Source of the DNA: an uncultured Eubacteriales bacterium
Lineage (GTDB): Bacteria > Bacillota > Clostridia > Oscillospirales > UBA644
NCBI GenBank assembly: GCA_900547165.1
Contig: URFZ01000012.1
Location: 1-64,000 of the forward strand
Direction of reading: 5' to 3'
DNA: 64,000 nucleotides
Within the stretch, counting starts at the first letter, position 1; the number at the start of each line of letters is the position of its first letter. The notes beneath the pieces were generated by a model. That model was not told the DNA's origin. It saw only the letters and a list, made by a program, of their open reading frames with translations, and made no database searches. This document shows positions 1 to 8,432 of this stretch, piece by piece. The position numbers were made by a program, and so were the translations under genes.

Positions 1-23
1 CCCCGTTTTTCGAGGGCTTAAAC

Positions 24-52
24 AGTATACCACGTCAAATCGGTTTTGTCAA
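24..52 (-). promoter_or_regulatory. Leftward promoter reading out of the window
   Basis: Read on the minus strand there is a TTGACA (47-52) and a TATACT (24-29) separated by 17 bp, with TGG just before the -10 box (extended -10). It would start a transcript near position 17 that leaves the window, so the gene it serves is not visible. Confidence 0.6.
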
Positions 53-278
53 TACGTTTTTTTGAGTGTTTTCTTTTTTGTCACTTTTATATTATATGCA
101 GCATCAAAAACGTTTATTCCTCAGGCAAAATCAACCGAGCAAAAGCTGCGGGCAAGTATGACCGAAACAGACATTCGGCGCTTTCCTACCAATTTTATTA
201 TATATGCATATGCGTGAAACGGAGTAATGCAAAAAATCGCTTCACAAAAAAGTTACCCGAATAATTTGCCGAAACGGG

Positions 279-307
279 TTGACAATCGTCGGAAAATGTG
301 GTACAAT
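279..307 (+). promoter_or_regulatory. Promoter of pyrR-uraA
   Basis: TTGACA (279-284), 17-bp spacer, TACAAT (302-307), with TGG before the -10 box. The predicted start near 314 leaves a leader of about 140 nt containing the PyrR attenuator. The 1-278 stretch upstream shows no gene. Confidence 0.8.
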
Positions 308-330
308 ATCGGCATAAGTAAATCTTTAAT

Positions 331-430
331 TCGGGACAGAGAGACCGACAAGAATGCTTTAACCATCTGCGGATGGGCAATTTTCATACGAGAAAACTGC
401 GCGCTGTCGGCTTCCGACGGCGCTTTTTTT
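331..430 (+). promoter_or_regulatory. PyrR-binding attenuator (terminator/antiterminator leader)
   Basis: Three alternative structures can be read. The anti-antiterminator pairs TCGG (331-334) with CCGA (345-348) around a CAGAGAG loop core, which matches the conserved part of PyrR-binding loops. The terminator is GCGCTGTCGG (401-410) paired with CCGACGGCGC (414-423), followed by seven T (424-430). The antiterminator can form because CCGACA (345-350) is complementary to TGTCGG (405-410), the 5' arm of the terminator. This is the standard PyrR logic: UMP-bound PyrR stabilises the first loop and allows termination before pyrR. A small CCATC/GATGG hairpin (363-376) lies between. Confidence 0.88.
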
Positions 431-455
431 ATTTTCAGGAAAGGGAGACTGGCTT

Positions 456-989
456 ATGAAGCTAAAAGCACTTATCATGGACGAAAATGCCGTGAGAAGA
501 TCCCTGACGAGGATTTCGCACGAAATCGAAGAAAAAAACGAAGGCAACGAGGTTTTTCTGATAGGAGTTCGCAGAAGAGGCGTTCCTCTTGCGAAAAAGA
601 TAGCGGAAAACATCGGCAAAATTTACGGAAAAGCACCCGAAACGGGCGAACTTGACATCGTTCTTTACCGAGACGACCTTTCAAAGCAAAGCGATATGCC
701 GAAAGTAACAAATACGAATATTCCTTTTGACGTAAACGGAAAAACGATAGTTATTGTGGACGATGTTCTTTACACGGGACGAACAGCAAGAGCAGCGATA
801 GACGCCGTGTTCTCGCTCGGACGTCCCTCCTGCATTCAGCTTGCGGTGCTGATAGACCGCGGTCACAGAGAGCTGCCGATACGCGCCGATTATGTAGGCA
901 AGAACATTCCGACATCGCAAAAAGAGGTCATATCGGTAAATGTTCCCGAATACGACGGCAGTTGCTCCGTCGAACTTTATGAGAAGTAA
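456..989 (+). CDS. pyrR: Bifunctional pyr operon attenuator / uracil phosphoribosyltransferase PyrR
   Basis: This 177-residue cytosolic protein belongs to the PyrR family of RNA-binding attenuation regulators with a PRT fold. Family members bind the pyr leader RNA when UMP is high and have weak uracil phosphoribosyltransferase activity. The PRPP-binding loop VIVDDVLYTGRTARAA sits near residues 99-114, and the DIVLYRDDL segment and the HRELPIRADYVGKNIPTS block are typical; length is usual (about 180). The start at 456 follows a GGAAAGGGAG-type ribosome site. The upstream leader carries its own attenuator, so the gene is probably autoregulated, and uraA follows after 39 bp. Identification is secure. 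Confidence 0.96.
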   Translation: MKLKALIMDENAVRRSLTRISHEIEEKNEGNEVFLIGVRRRGVPLAKKIAENIGKIYGKAPETGELDIVLYRDDLSKQSDMPKVTNTNIPFDVNGKTIVIVDDVLYTGRTARAAIDAVFSLGRPSCIQLAVLIDRGHRELPIRADYVGKNIPTSQKEVISVNVPEYDGSCSVELYEK

Positions 990-1028
990 AAAATAATATA
1001 CAACACAATTTTCAGGGAGGATTTCTTT

Positions 1029-2420
1029 ATGGATCTTATCTACAAAGTCAAAGACAGACCGGGTCTCGGCAAAACAATCGTCTTTGCATTCCAGCAGGTG
1101 CTTGCGATCCTTGCGGCAACAATAGCGGTTCCGTCAATCGTAGGCAACGGCATGAGCCAAGCGGCGGCACTTTTCGGTGCAGGTATCGGAACGATAGTTT
1201 ACCTGCTCTTCACCAAATTCCGTAGCCCCGTTTTCCTCGGTTCGTCTTTCGCTTTCATAGGTTCTATGTTTGCGGCATTTGCAGGTGCGGCTTCCGCAAA
1301 AATGGGCTTTATGGGTCTCATAATCGGCGCGGCGTTTGCAGGTATTGTATATGTCGTTATCGCAATCATCGTTAAATTCACAGGCGTTAAATGGATAAAC
1401 AAACTTATGCCTGCCGCAGTTATCGGTCCCACCGTTTCCATCATCGGTCTTTCACTCGCAGGCAATGCGGTTTCCGACCTTTGGAAAGGTAAAGTCGTTG
1501 ATGCGGACGGCAACTCTCTCGCAAATCCCTATATTGCGCTTCTCTGCGGACTTATCACACTTCTCGTTGTTATCCTTTGCTCCGTATACGGCAAGAAAAT
1601 GGCAAAACTCATTCCGTTCATCATCGGTATCCTTGCGGGATATGCGGCAGCTGCAATATTCACAGTTATCGGAATCAAGACCAATAACGTAGCACTCCAA
1701 CTTATTGATTTCAATGCATTTACCGCGGTATTTGATATTTCAAAATTCGCATTCGGTCTTCTTGAACTCCCAAAATTCACTTTCATCGATGCACTTATCG
1801 GCGGCGGATTTAAAGAAATCAATGCAGGATACATAGCAACCGTTGCTTTCGCATACGTTCCCGTCGCATTTGTAGTATTTGCGGAACACATTGCAGACCA
1901 CAAGAACCTTTCATCCATCATCGGACAGGATCTTACGGAAGACCCGGGTCTTCACAGAACGCTTCTCGGCGACGGTGTAGGCTCTATCGCAGGCGCACTC
2001 TTCGGAGGTTGCCCGAACACGACTTACGGCGAATCCGTAGGCTGCGTTGCAATCACCGGTAACGCTTCTGTTGTAACTATTTTTGCAACCGCTATCATGT
2101 GCATGGCGATTTCGTTCTTTACTCCGTTCGTAGTATTTCTTGCAAGCATTCCGAACTGCGTAATGGGCGGTGTTTGCATGACGCTTTACGGCTTTATCGC
2201 GGTAAGCGGTCTGAAAATGATTCAGGATGTTGACTTGAATGACAACGCCAACCTCTTCACCGTTGCGGTAATTCTTATCTCCGGTATCGGCGGACTTACG
2301 GTAAGTTTCAGCATCGGCGGAGGTCACATGGTTACCCTCACGGAAGTTGCCTGCGCGCTTATCCTCGGTATGATAGTGAACGCAATAGTAAGACCGAGCC
2401 TGAAAAAGAAATCCAAGTAA
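1029..2420 (+). CDS. uraA: Uracil permease (NCS2 nucleobase:cation symporter)
   Basis: A 463-residue integral membrane protein of the NCS2/UraA family, expected to import uracil with protons. About 14 hydrophobic segments run along the chain. Family signatures are visible: VFAEHIADHKNLSSIIG (around residue 285) with the substrate-contacting glutamate, and NTTYGESVG (around 329), which corresponds to the NTTYGENIG motif of uracil permeases. A strong GGGAGG ribosome site precedes the ATG. It is the second gene behind the PyrR attenuator, as expected for pyrimidine salvage under PyrR control. Xanthine permeases are related, but the context favours uracil. Confidence 0.94.
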   Translation: MDLIYKVKDRPGLGKTIVFAFQQVLAILAATIAVPSIVGNGMSQAAALFGAGIGTIVYLLFTKFRSPVFLGSSFAFIGSMFAAFAGAASAKMGFMGLIIGAAFAGIVYVVIAIIVKFTGVKWINKLMPAAVIGPTVSIIGLSLAGNAVSDLWKGKVVDADGNSLANPYIALLCGLITLLVVILCSVYGKKMAKLIPFIIGILAGYAAAAIFTVIGIKTNNVALQLIDFNAFTAVFDISKFAFGLLELPKFTFIDALIGGGFKEINAGYIATVAFAYVPVAFVVFAEHIADHKNLSSIIGQDLTEDPGLHRTLLGDGVGSIAGALFGGCPNTTYGESVGCVAITGNASVVTIFATAIMCMAISFFTPFVVFLASIPNCVMGGVCMTLYGFIAVSGLKMIQDVDLNDNANLFTVAVILISGIGGLTVSFSIGGGHMVTLTEVACALILGMIVNAIVRPSLKKKSK

Positions 2421-2454
2421 TTTAATTACACCTAACCCCTCACAATATAACATT

Positions 2455-2487
2455 ACTTCCCGATGTTTTACGTCGGGAAGTTTTTTT
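2455..2487 (+). terminator. Rho-independent terminator of pyrR-uraA
   Basis: Arms ACTTCCCGA (2455-2463) and TCGGGAAGT (2473-2481) form a 9-bp stem followed by a T run. Confidence 0.88.
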
Positions 2488-2568
2488 GTCAGGCGGTGTA
2501 TACGCAACAAAACAACAACGCAAAAAGATAACAAAAAAACGACAACGGCGCAAAGTGAAAAAAAACCC

Positions 2569-2608
2569 TTGAAAAAAAACCGCGTCCGTGATACAATAAC
2601 GGTATAAT
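2569..2608 (+). promoter_or_regulatory. Promoter of the CBM9-like/serine hydrolase gene
   Basis: TTGAAA (2569-2574) and TACAAT (2592-2597) have a 17-bp spacer and a TGA extension before the -10. A second TATAAT occurs at 2603-2608. The gene starts at 2631, so the leader is very short. Confidence 0.6.
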
Positions 2609-2630
2609 AACTATCAGGAAGTAACCGACA

Positions 2631-4127
2631 ATGAAAAATTATACTTTTAAGAAAGTTGACGAGAAGCCGACGCTCGACTCTCCCGTTTGGAACGACGTTG
2701 AAAAAGCGACGCTCGACAACGACAATTTCTGCGGAGAAAACGCGGAAAAGATAACCGTTACCGTGCAGGGCGTATGCACAAAGTACGGCATAACCGTAAA
2801 ATTTGAAAGCGACGAAAAAAATCCCGTAATAAAGTATTCGCACGCAAATCAGCCGGCATGGACGGACAGCTGCGTGGAATTTTTCCTGGCGCCGTATCCC
2901 GATGAAAAGGGAAATTATCTGAACTTTGAACAAAGTCTGGGCGGCGCGCTGCTGCTTCAAAAGGGACCGAACGCAGCGGACAGAGTTTACATTCCGCACA
3001 GCGACGAATATTTTGAAACGGAAAAGCAAATCGACGAAAACAGCTGGAAAATCAAGTTTTTTATTCCGTTCTCTTTCATCGACAAGCATTTTGTGACGAT
3101 GAATAAAAAATTCAGAGGAAATTTTCAGTTCTGCTGCGAGGACAAGGACGTATATCTGACGTGGAACAGAATAGAAAACCCGTTCCCCGCGTTCCATAAG
3201 CCCGAATATTTCGGAGAAATGACGCTGGATATGTCCGTCCTTGACAGAATGACCGCGGAATGCATCAAATACGGGTATAACGTTTTTGAGATGTGCGAAA
3301 TGACCGAAAACGGCGTTGACGACAGAACGTTTTTGCCGAGCGAGCCGACGCATTTTTCGTATTCGATAACAAAATGCGTGACCTCGATAATTTTCGGAAT
3401 GCTTCGTGATAAAGGGCTTGTAAAAGAGACCGATAAGGTTGCGGACTATCTTTCGGAATTTTTCCCCGAAGACGTTGACCCGAAATGGTACGACGTAACC
3501 ATCGAAAATATGCTCCAACACAGAAACGGCGGCTCGGGCGGCGGCGAATGGAACAAACATATCGACGCAAACGAGCCGAACGACAAAGATTTTCTTTTCT
3601 ATATATTCTCCGACAAACTTCCGTATGAGATAGGAGACAAGATAGTTTACTGCGAAAGCAACTACTATGTGATTTCGAGAATAATTGAGAAAATCGTCGG
3701 AATGCCGGTTGACGAATGGGCACTTAAAAATTTGTTCAACCCGCTTCACTTTGAATATGTTTCATGGGGCAGATGCCCGCAGGGACATACTTTCTGCGGC
3801 AGCGGTCTTTCTTTGCGAACACAAGACATGGCAAAGTTCGGAATGATATATGCGAACAACGGCATATATGAGGGCAAACGTTACCTTTCCAAAGAATGGA
3901 TAAAGCTTGCGACAAATGTTTTCAAAGTCGACGACTTCGGCGGCTACGGCTACGCCGTGCAGAAAACCGCATACATGAAGGAAAACGAGTTTTATCTTGT
4001 CGGCGCGGGAGACCAGACGGTGGTTTTCAGGATAGGAAAACCGCAGGTCATCGCTTTCCATGCGGCGGGAGCGGGCGGACACCTCGGACTGCTCAAAACC
4101 GTTGTTGACATTATGAGAGAAGACTGA
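2631..4127 (+). CDS. CBM9-like domain fused to a class C beta-lactamase-type serine hydrolase
   Basis: A 498-residue protein without a signal peptide. Residues about 1-200 resemble the CBM9-like beta-sandwich (DSPVWNDVEKATL start, WTDSCVEFFLAP, ENSWKIKFFIPFSFI). Residues about 225-498 are a beta-lactamase/D-aminopeptidase-type hydrolase: SITK is the SxxK catalytic tetrad (about residue 246), YCESNYYVIS is the Tyr motif region, and AGAGGHLG lies near the end. Family members hydrolyse amides or esters; the substrate here is not predictable. The N-terminal sugar-binding-like fold suggests a carbohydrate-linked target, but lack of a secretion signal is odd for that. A second serine hydrolase without this domain lies at 17128-18549. 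Confidence 0.8.
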   Translation: MKNYTFKKVDEKPTLDSPVWNDVEKATLDNDNFCGENAEKITVTVQGVCTKYGITVKFESDEKNPVIKYSHANQPAWTDSCVEFFLAPYPDEKGNYLNFEQSLGGALLLQKGPNAADRVYIPHSDEYFETEKQIDENSWKIKFFIPFSFIDKHFVTMNKKFRGNFQFCCEDKDVYLTWNRIENPFPAFHKPEYFGEMTLDMSVLDRMTAECIKYGYNVFEMCEMTENGVDDRTFLPSEPTHFSYSITKCVTSIIFGMLRDKGLVKETDKVADYLSEFFPEDVDPKWYDVTIENMLQHRNGGSGGGEWNKHIDANEPNDKDFLFYIFSDKLPYEIGDKIVYCESNYYVISRIIEKIVGMPVDEWALKNLFNPLHFEYVSWGRCPQGHTFCGSGLSLRTQDMAKFGMIYANNGIYEGKRYLSKEWIKLATNVFKVDDFGGYGYAVQKTAYMKENEFYLVGAGDQTVVFRIGKPQVIAFHAAGAGGHLGLLKTVVDIMRED

Positions 4128-4130
4128 AGA

Positions 4131-4178
4131 ATATGAAGCGTATGCAAATATAAGTCCGCATACGCTTCATATTTTTAT
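4131..4178. terminator. Bidirectional terminator between convergent genes
   Basis: A perfect 15-bp inverted repeat, ATATGAAGCGTATGC (4131-4145) and its complement (4158-4172), is flanked by A/T-rich tracts. It lies between the serine hydrolase and the convergent greA-like gene and can serve both. Confidence 0.82.
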
Positions 4179-4200
4179 ATATTGCAGTATTTTCAATCCG

Positions 4201-4692
4201 TCAGACAATAGGCTTGCCGTGGTCGGTCTGTTCCACTTTTCGCAGAATCACATCGTAACTGCCGCCGTTTTTGAGCGAAACCGTCACGCGGTCGCCCTCT
4301 TTGTGTCCCATTATCGCTTTTCCGACGGGAGATTCAACACTTATCATATCGTTATCTATGTCTATATTGACGGTTGAAACAAGCAGCACGGTCTGTTCTT
4401 CGTTGTCATCTTCAAAATAAAGGGTAACACGGCTGAAAATTCCCGCGCCGTCGCCGACGGTGTAATCCTCGATAACCTCGGCGGTATCAATCATTTTAGT
4501 AAGATAACGTATGCGGCGTTCGTTCTTGTTTTGCTCCTGTTTTGCGCATTTATATTCCGCATTTTCGGAAAGGTCGCCGTATTCGCGGGTTCTTTTTACT
4601 TCTTTAAGCAGTTCGCCGCGAAGTTCACAAACACGGTAATGCAGTTCTTCTTTCATTTCCTTTATATCGGATTCGGTCAATTTGTTGTGCAT
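4201..4692 (-). CDS. GreA/GreB-family transcription elongation factor
   Basis: A 163-residue protein with the two Gre domains. The N-terminal coiled coil carries TREYGDLSENAEYKCAKQEQ (about residues 34-53), the family signature whose acidic tip reaches into the RNA polymerase secondary channel to stimulate cleavage of backtracked RNA. The C-terminal FKBP-like part has SVESPVGKAIMGHKEGD (about 117-133). The ATG at 4692 is chosen because a GGAGA ribosome site lies 7 nt before it; an upstream ATG at 4758 has none. It is monocistronic with its own promoter. Whether it is the housekeeping GreA or a paralogue cannot be told from this window. Confidence 0.9.
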   Translation of the reverse strand: MHNKLTESDIKEMKEELHYRVCELRGELLKEVKRTREYGDLSENAEYKCAKQEQNKNERRIRYLTKMIDTAEVIEDYTVGDGAGIFSRVTLYFEDDNEEQTVLLVSTVNIDIDNDMISVESPVGKAIMGHKEGDRVTVSLKNGGSYDVILRKVEQTDHGKPIV

Positions 4693-4714
4693 ATAAATAT
4701 CTCCTTTTACAAGA

Positions 4715-4743
4715 ATTATAGCACCGACCGCAGCAAAAGTCAA
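4715..4743 (-). promoter_or_regulatory. Promoter of the greA-like gene
   Basis: On the minus strand TTGACT (4738-4743) and TATAAT (4715-4720) have a 17-bp spacer and lie 22 bp above the chosen start codon. Confidence 0.7.
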
Positions 4744-4838
4744 GAATGAAAAATTCACGGAATGTATTTTTATCGGTCAACAAAATTCTATAAACGGGTG
4801 GTAAAATTATTCCATACTGAAAATTACGGAGAATGCTT

Positions 4839-7763
4839 ATGTTATCACTTAAAAACATAATCAAGGATTACCCGGTAGGCGACGGCGTTGTTCACGCGCT
4901 CAAAGGCGTTGACGTCGAATTCAGAAAAAATGAATTTGTTGCCATACTCGGGCAATCTGGCTGCGGCAAAACGACCCTGCTAAATATAATCGGCGGACTT
5001 GACCGCTACACTTCGGGCGACCTTATAATCAACGGTCGCTCAACCAAGGAGTTCAAGGACAGGGATTGGGACGCATACAGAAACCATTCTATCGGATTTG
5101 TGTTCCAAAACTACAACCTTATCCCCCATCAGACGGTTCTTTCCAATGTCGAACTTGCATTGACGCTTTCGGGCGTTCCGAAATCCGAGAGAAGAAAAAG
5201 AGCCGTCGAAGCGCTTGAAAAAGTCGGACTCGGCGACCAGTTAAAGAAGAAGCCGAATCAGATGTCGGGCGGACAGATGCAGAGAGTTGCCATTGCCCGC
5301 GCGATTGTCAACGACCCCGACATACTGCTTGCAGATGAACCCACAGGCGCGCTGGATTCTTCCACGAGCGTTCAAATAATGGAGATTCTTAAAGAAATCT
5401 CAAAAGACAAACTTATTATAATGGTCACGCACAACCCCGAACTTGCGGAGCAGTATGCGACAAGAACCATAAAGTTGTTGGACGGAAAGATAATATCTGA
5501 TTCTGACCCGTACACAAACGAAACCAAAACGGAGCCTATCGGCAAAAAAGAGCAAAAGAAAGTCAAAAAGCCGTCCATGTCGTTCTTCACGGCGTTGGCT
5601 CTTTCGAGAAACAACCTTATCACGAAAAAAGGGCGCACGCTTCTGACGGCATTCGCGGGCAGTATAGGAATTATCGGAATTGCACTTATACTTTCGGTCT
5701 CGACGGGCGTCAACAACTATATAAAACAGGTGCAGGAAGACACCTTGACCTCTTACCCCATAACCATTGAAGCCGAATCGGTCGATATGAGTTCCATGCT
5801 TTCGGCGATGACTGACAGAGAAGAGGACAAAGACCACGACAACGACAAAGTATATGCAAATTCCGCAATGTATGAGATGATGAATCGTCTCAACAATCCG
5901 AACAAGTCTGTAAACGACATGAAGAGTTTTCGTGCATTTATCGAAAGCGGAACAAGCGGCATGGACGAATTTCTTTCGGGCATACGCTACGGTTACGACG
6001 TAGACCTCGGCATTTACACAAAGGACGCGAACGGCTCGATAAACAAATCCGATATTCAGGCGCTTATGGAGACCATGTACGGCGACGTTGCGGGTTCGGA
6101 GATGATGTCAACATATTACGACTCTCTCGAAATATGGTCGCAGCTTCTTCCCGGAGACGACGGACAGACCGTCAGCGACGTTGTAAAAAGTCAATACGAT
6201 GTGGTTGCGGGGAAATGGCCCGAAAACTATGACGAAGTCGTTCTCGTTTTAAGCAAGAACAATGAGATAAACGACTTCACAACGTACGCATTGAGCCTTA
6301 AAACGCTTGACACTTTCAAAGATGAGTTTGATAAATATATGAACGGCGGAACGGTTGACATCGAAACTCTTTCTTGGAGTTATGAGGATATAATGTCAAT
6401 CAGTCCGAGAATTATTCTGCCGTCGGACAGTTTTTCTTACGATGAAGAAAGCAAGACGTATACAGACCTGAGAGAAAGCGAACAGGGACTTGAATACCTC
6501 TATTCGAGCAAATCGACGGCATTGAAGATAGTCGGTATAATCAAACCGAGCGAAAGCGCGACATCAACAATGATTCGCGGCGGGCTTGCATACACGTCAA
6601 AACTGACAGACTATATAATAGAAAAGGCAAACAATTCCGATATAGTAAAAAAGCAACTCGAAAACGATGATACGGACATTTTGACGAATCTGCCGTTCCC
6701 GTCCGACACGGAGATTCCGTCCGACGAAAAAATCGCTTCCGTCAAGGAGTATTTGAACGGTCTGAACGACACCGAAAAAGCGCTTGTCTACGTCAGCATA
6801 AAATCCGTTCCTGCGGACGCGGACACACAGGCATTCATAGACGCTCAAATGCAGGGACTCGAAAGAGCGGATATGGAAAAGACGCTTACGCAGGCGCTGA
6901 AACAGCAAATGCAGCTTGATGAAAAAACGCTTGCGTCGTATATCGCCGAAATGAGTGACGAAGAAATAACGGAGAACATGAAAAACATACTTTCCGCACA
7001 ATATGCGGCGCAGTATGCGGCACAGGTAACGGCACAACTTTCGCAATACACGACCGAACAACTTTGCGCAATGTTCAACTCTTCCGAATTTTCGGACGCC
7101 GACTACCTGATGATGTATGAGCATATCCTGCCCGCGACCATATCTTCTTCAACTTACAAGAAAAACCTCGAAAAACTCGGCTATGTCGATCCCGAAGACC
7201 CCGATACCATAGACCTTTACGTCTCGACTTTTGAAAACAAGGACAAAATTGCCGACATAATCGCAAAATATAACGAGGGCAAGGACGAAAAAGATCAGAT
7301 AACATACACGGACTATGTTGCGCTTCTGATGTCAAGCGTGACCACCATTATCAGCGCAATATCTTATGTCCTTATGGCGTTTGTTGCAATCTCGCTCATC
7401 GTTTCGTCTATTATGATAGGAATAATCACATATATCTCGGTTATTGAAAGAACGAAAGAGATAGGCATACTGCGTTCTATCGGCGCATCAAAGAGAGATA
7501 TTTCGAGAGTATTCAACGCGGAAACGTTTATGGTCGGTCTTGCGGCTGGCGTTCTCGGAATAGCGATAACGCTTCTGCTTTGCATACCCGTTAACGCAAT
7601 AATTCATCATCTGACGGAGATTTCCGAACTCTCCGCCGCATTGCCGCCCGTAGCAGGAGTGATTCTTGTGGCGATAAGCGTACTGCTGACGATGATAGCG
7701 GGACTTCTTCCTGCAAGAATAGCGGCAAAAAAAGACCCCGTCGAGGCATTGAGAACAGAGTAA
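4839..7763 (+). CDS. MacB-type ABC exporter: ATPase fused to FtsX-like permease
   Basis: A 974-residue single-chain ABC protein. Residues 1-225 are the ATPase: Walker A GQSGCGKTTL, signature MSGGQMQRVAIARA, Walker B ILLADEPTGALD and H-loop MVTHNPELA. A first membrane helix follows at about 265-290, then an unusually long extracytoplasmic region (about 290-830), then three helices in an FtsX domain with the ERTKEIGILRSIGASKRDI motif. This topology matches type VII ABC proteins that drive mechanical work or lipoprotein/peptide efflux rather than channel transport. The ATG at 4839 is preferred over 4833 because GGAG lies 7 nt upstream of it. No linked two-component system or periplasmic partner is seen. 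Confidence 0.9.
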   Translation: MLSLKNIIKDYPVGDGVVHALKGVDVEFRKNEFVAILGQSGCGKTTLLNIIGGLDRYTSGDLIINGRSTKEFKDRDWDAYRNHSIGFVFQNYNLIPHQTVLSNVELALTLSGVPKSERRKRAVEALEKVGLGDQLKKKPNQMSGGQMQRVAIARAIVNDPDILLADEPTGALDSSTSVQIMEILKEISKDKLIIMVTHNPELAEQYATRTIKLLDGKIISDSDPYTNETKTEPIGKKEQKKVKKPSMSFFTALALSRNNLITKKGRTLLTAFAGSIGIIGIALILSVSTGVNNYIKQVQEDTLTSYPITIEAESVDMSSMLSAMTDREEDKDHDNDKVYANSAMYEMMNRLNNPNKSVNDMKSFRAFIESGTSGMDEFLSGIRYGYDVDLGIYTKDANGSINKSDIQALMETMYGDVAGSEMMSTYYDSLEIWSQLLPGDDGQTVSDVVKSQYDVVAGKWPENYDEVVLVLSKNNEINDFTTYALSLKTLDTFKDEFDKYMNGGTVDIETLSWSYEDIMSISPRIILPSDSFSYDEESKTYTDLRESEQGLEYLYSSKSTALKIVGIIKPSESATSTMIRGGLAYTSKLTDYIIEKANNSDIVKKQLENDDTDILTNLPFPSDTEIPSDEKIASVKEYLNGLNDTEKALVYVSIKSVPADADTQAFIDAQMQGLERADMEKTLTQALKQQMQLDEKTLASYIAEMSDEEITENMKNILSAQYAAQYAAQVTAQLSQYTTEQLCAMFNSSEFSDADYLMMYEHILPATISSSTYKKNLEKLGYVDPEDPDTIDLYVSTFENKDKIADIIAKYNEGKDEKDQITYTDYVALLMSSVTTIISAISYVLMAFVAISLIVSSIMIGIITYISVIERTKEIGILRSIGASKRDISRVFNAETFMVGLAAGVLGIAITLLLCIPVNAIIHHLTEISELSAALPPVAGVILVAISVLLTMIAGLLPARIAAKKDPVEALRTE

Positions 7764-7823
7764 AGCAAAATTTCCCGATTACGGAAAACTTTTCTCGGAT
7801 ACGCTGTTTTGTCCGTTAGGGAC

Positions 7824-7891
7824 TTGCATTTGTGAAAAAAGTGTGATATAATATTTTTGATAAGTCATCAAAATATATATCGCACTTTTTT
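7824..7891 (+). promoter_or_regulatory. Promoter overlapping a long palindrome
   Basis: TTGCAT (7824-7829) and TATAAT (7847-7852) with 17-bp spacing and a TGA extension form a promoter for the Nudix gene. The -10 box is embedded in the left arm of a long hairpin: 7835-7850 pairs with 7876-7891 with a single G:T, and the interior pairs further (TTTTGAT/ATCAAAA). The right arm ends in T6, so the element also looks like the terminator of the upstream ABC gene. Confidence 0.65.
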
Positions 7892-7956
7892 CGTTTTTGA
7901 GAACCGAAAGAAAAAACGTCCGGAAAAAGTTTTTTCCGAACGGGATAGGACAAAAA

Positions 7957-8364
7957 ATGCTTCACGAAAAATCCTGCGGCGCGGTTTTGTTTACAACAGA
8001 AAAGGAAATTAAAAAGTTTCTGCTTGTCGAGTCAAATTACTTCGGCTTTCCGAAAGGTCATGTCGAGGAAAATGAAACAGAGCAGGAAACCGCTTTGCGC
8101 GAAATTAAAGAAGAAACGGGGGTCGACGCAAAGATAATCCCCGGCTTCCGCGAAACGGTCAATTACAAATTGCCAAACGGAAATGTCAAAGAGGTTGTTT
8201 TCTTCATCGCGGAATATGCGCCCCAGCCGTACACGGTCAACAGAACCGAGCTGCGGGGAATCACCTTGCTGACCTATGATAAAGCGATCAAGCGGATAAC
8301 GTATCCCGACACACGCAACGTGCTCAAAGATGCAAACGAGTGGCTCAAACGGCACGGATATTAG
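7957..8364 (+). CDS. Nudix hydrolase (Ap4A hydrolase-like)
   Basis: A 135-residue single-domain protein with a complete Nudix box: G-x5-E-x7-REIKEETGV starting at GHVEEN (about residue 32), which binds the metal and cleaves nucleoside diphosphate-X compounds. FGFPKGHVEENE is the arrangement seen in bis(5'-nucleosyl)-tetraphosphatases, so dinucleoside polyphosphates are plausible substrates; this is inference. The ATG at 7957 is supported by AGGA 6 nt upstream, shortening the open frame by 20 codons. It stands alone between two terminators. Confidence 0.9.
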   Translation: MLHEKSCGAVLFTTEKEIKKFLLVESNYFGFPKGHVEENETEQETALREIKEETGVDAKIIPGFRETVNYKLPNGNVKEVVFFIAEYAPQPYTVNRTELRGITLLTYDKAIKRITYPDTRNVLKDANEWLKRHGY

Positions 8365-8372
8365 ACAAAAAT

Positions 8373-8419
8373 AAAAATAATCGCGACAATGTTTTTACTG
8401 AACGCCGCGATTATTTTTT
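8373..8419. terminator. Bidirectional terminator
   Basis: AAAAATAATCGCG (8373-8385) pairs with CGCGATTATTTTT (about 8405-8417). It separates the convergent Nudix gene and the 186-residue hypothetical gene. Confidence 0.75.
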
Positions 8420-8432
8420 ATTATGCCGCTGT

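Noticed and set aside
1911..3749. A 612-codon leftward open frame over uraA and the CBM9-like/hydrolase gene
   Set aside because: It is antisense to two clear genes with family motifs, spans an intergenic terminator, and its translation has no recognisable domain.
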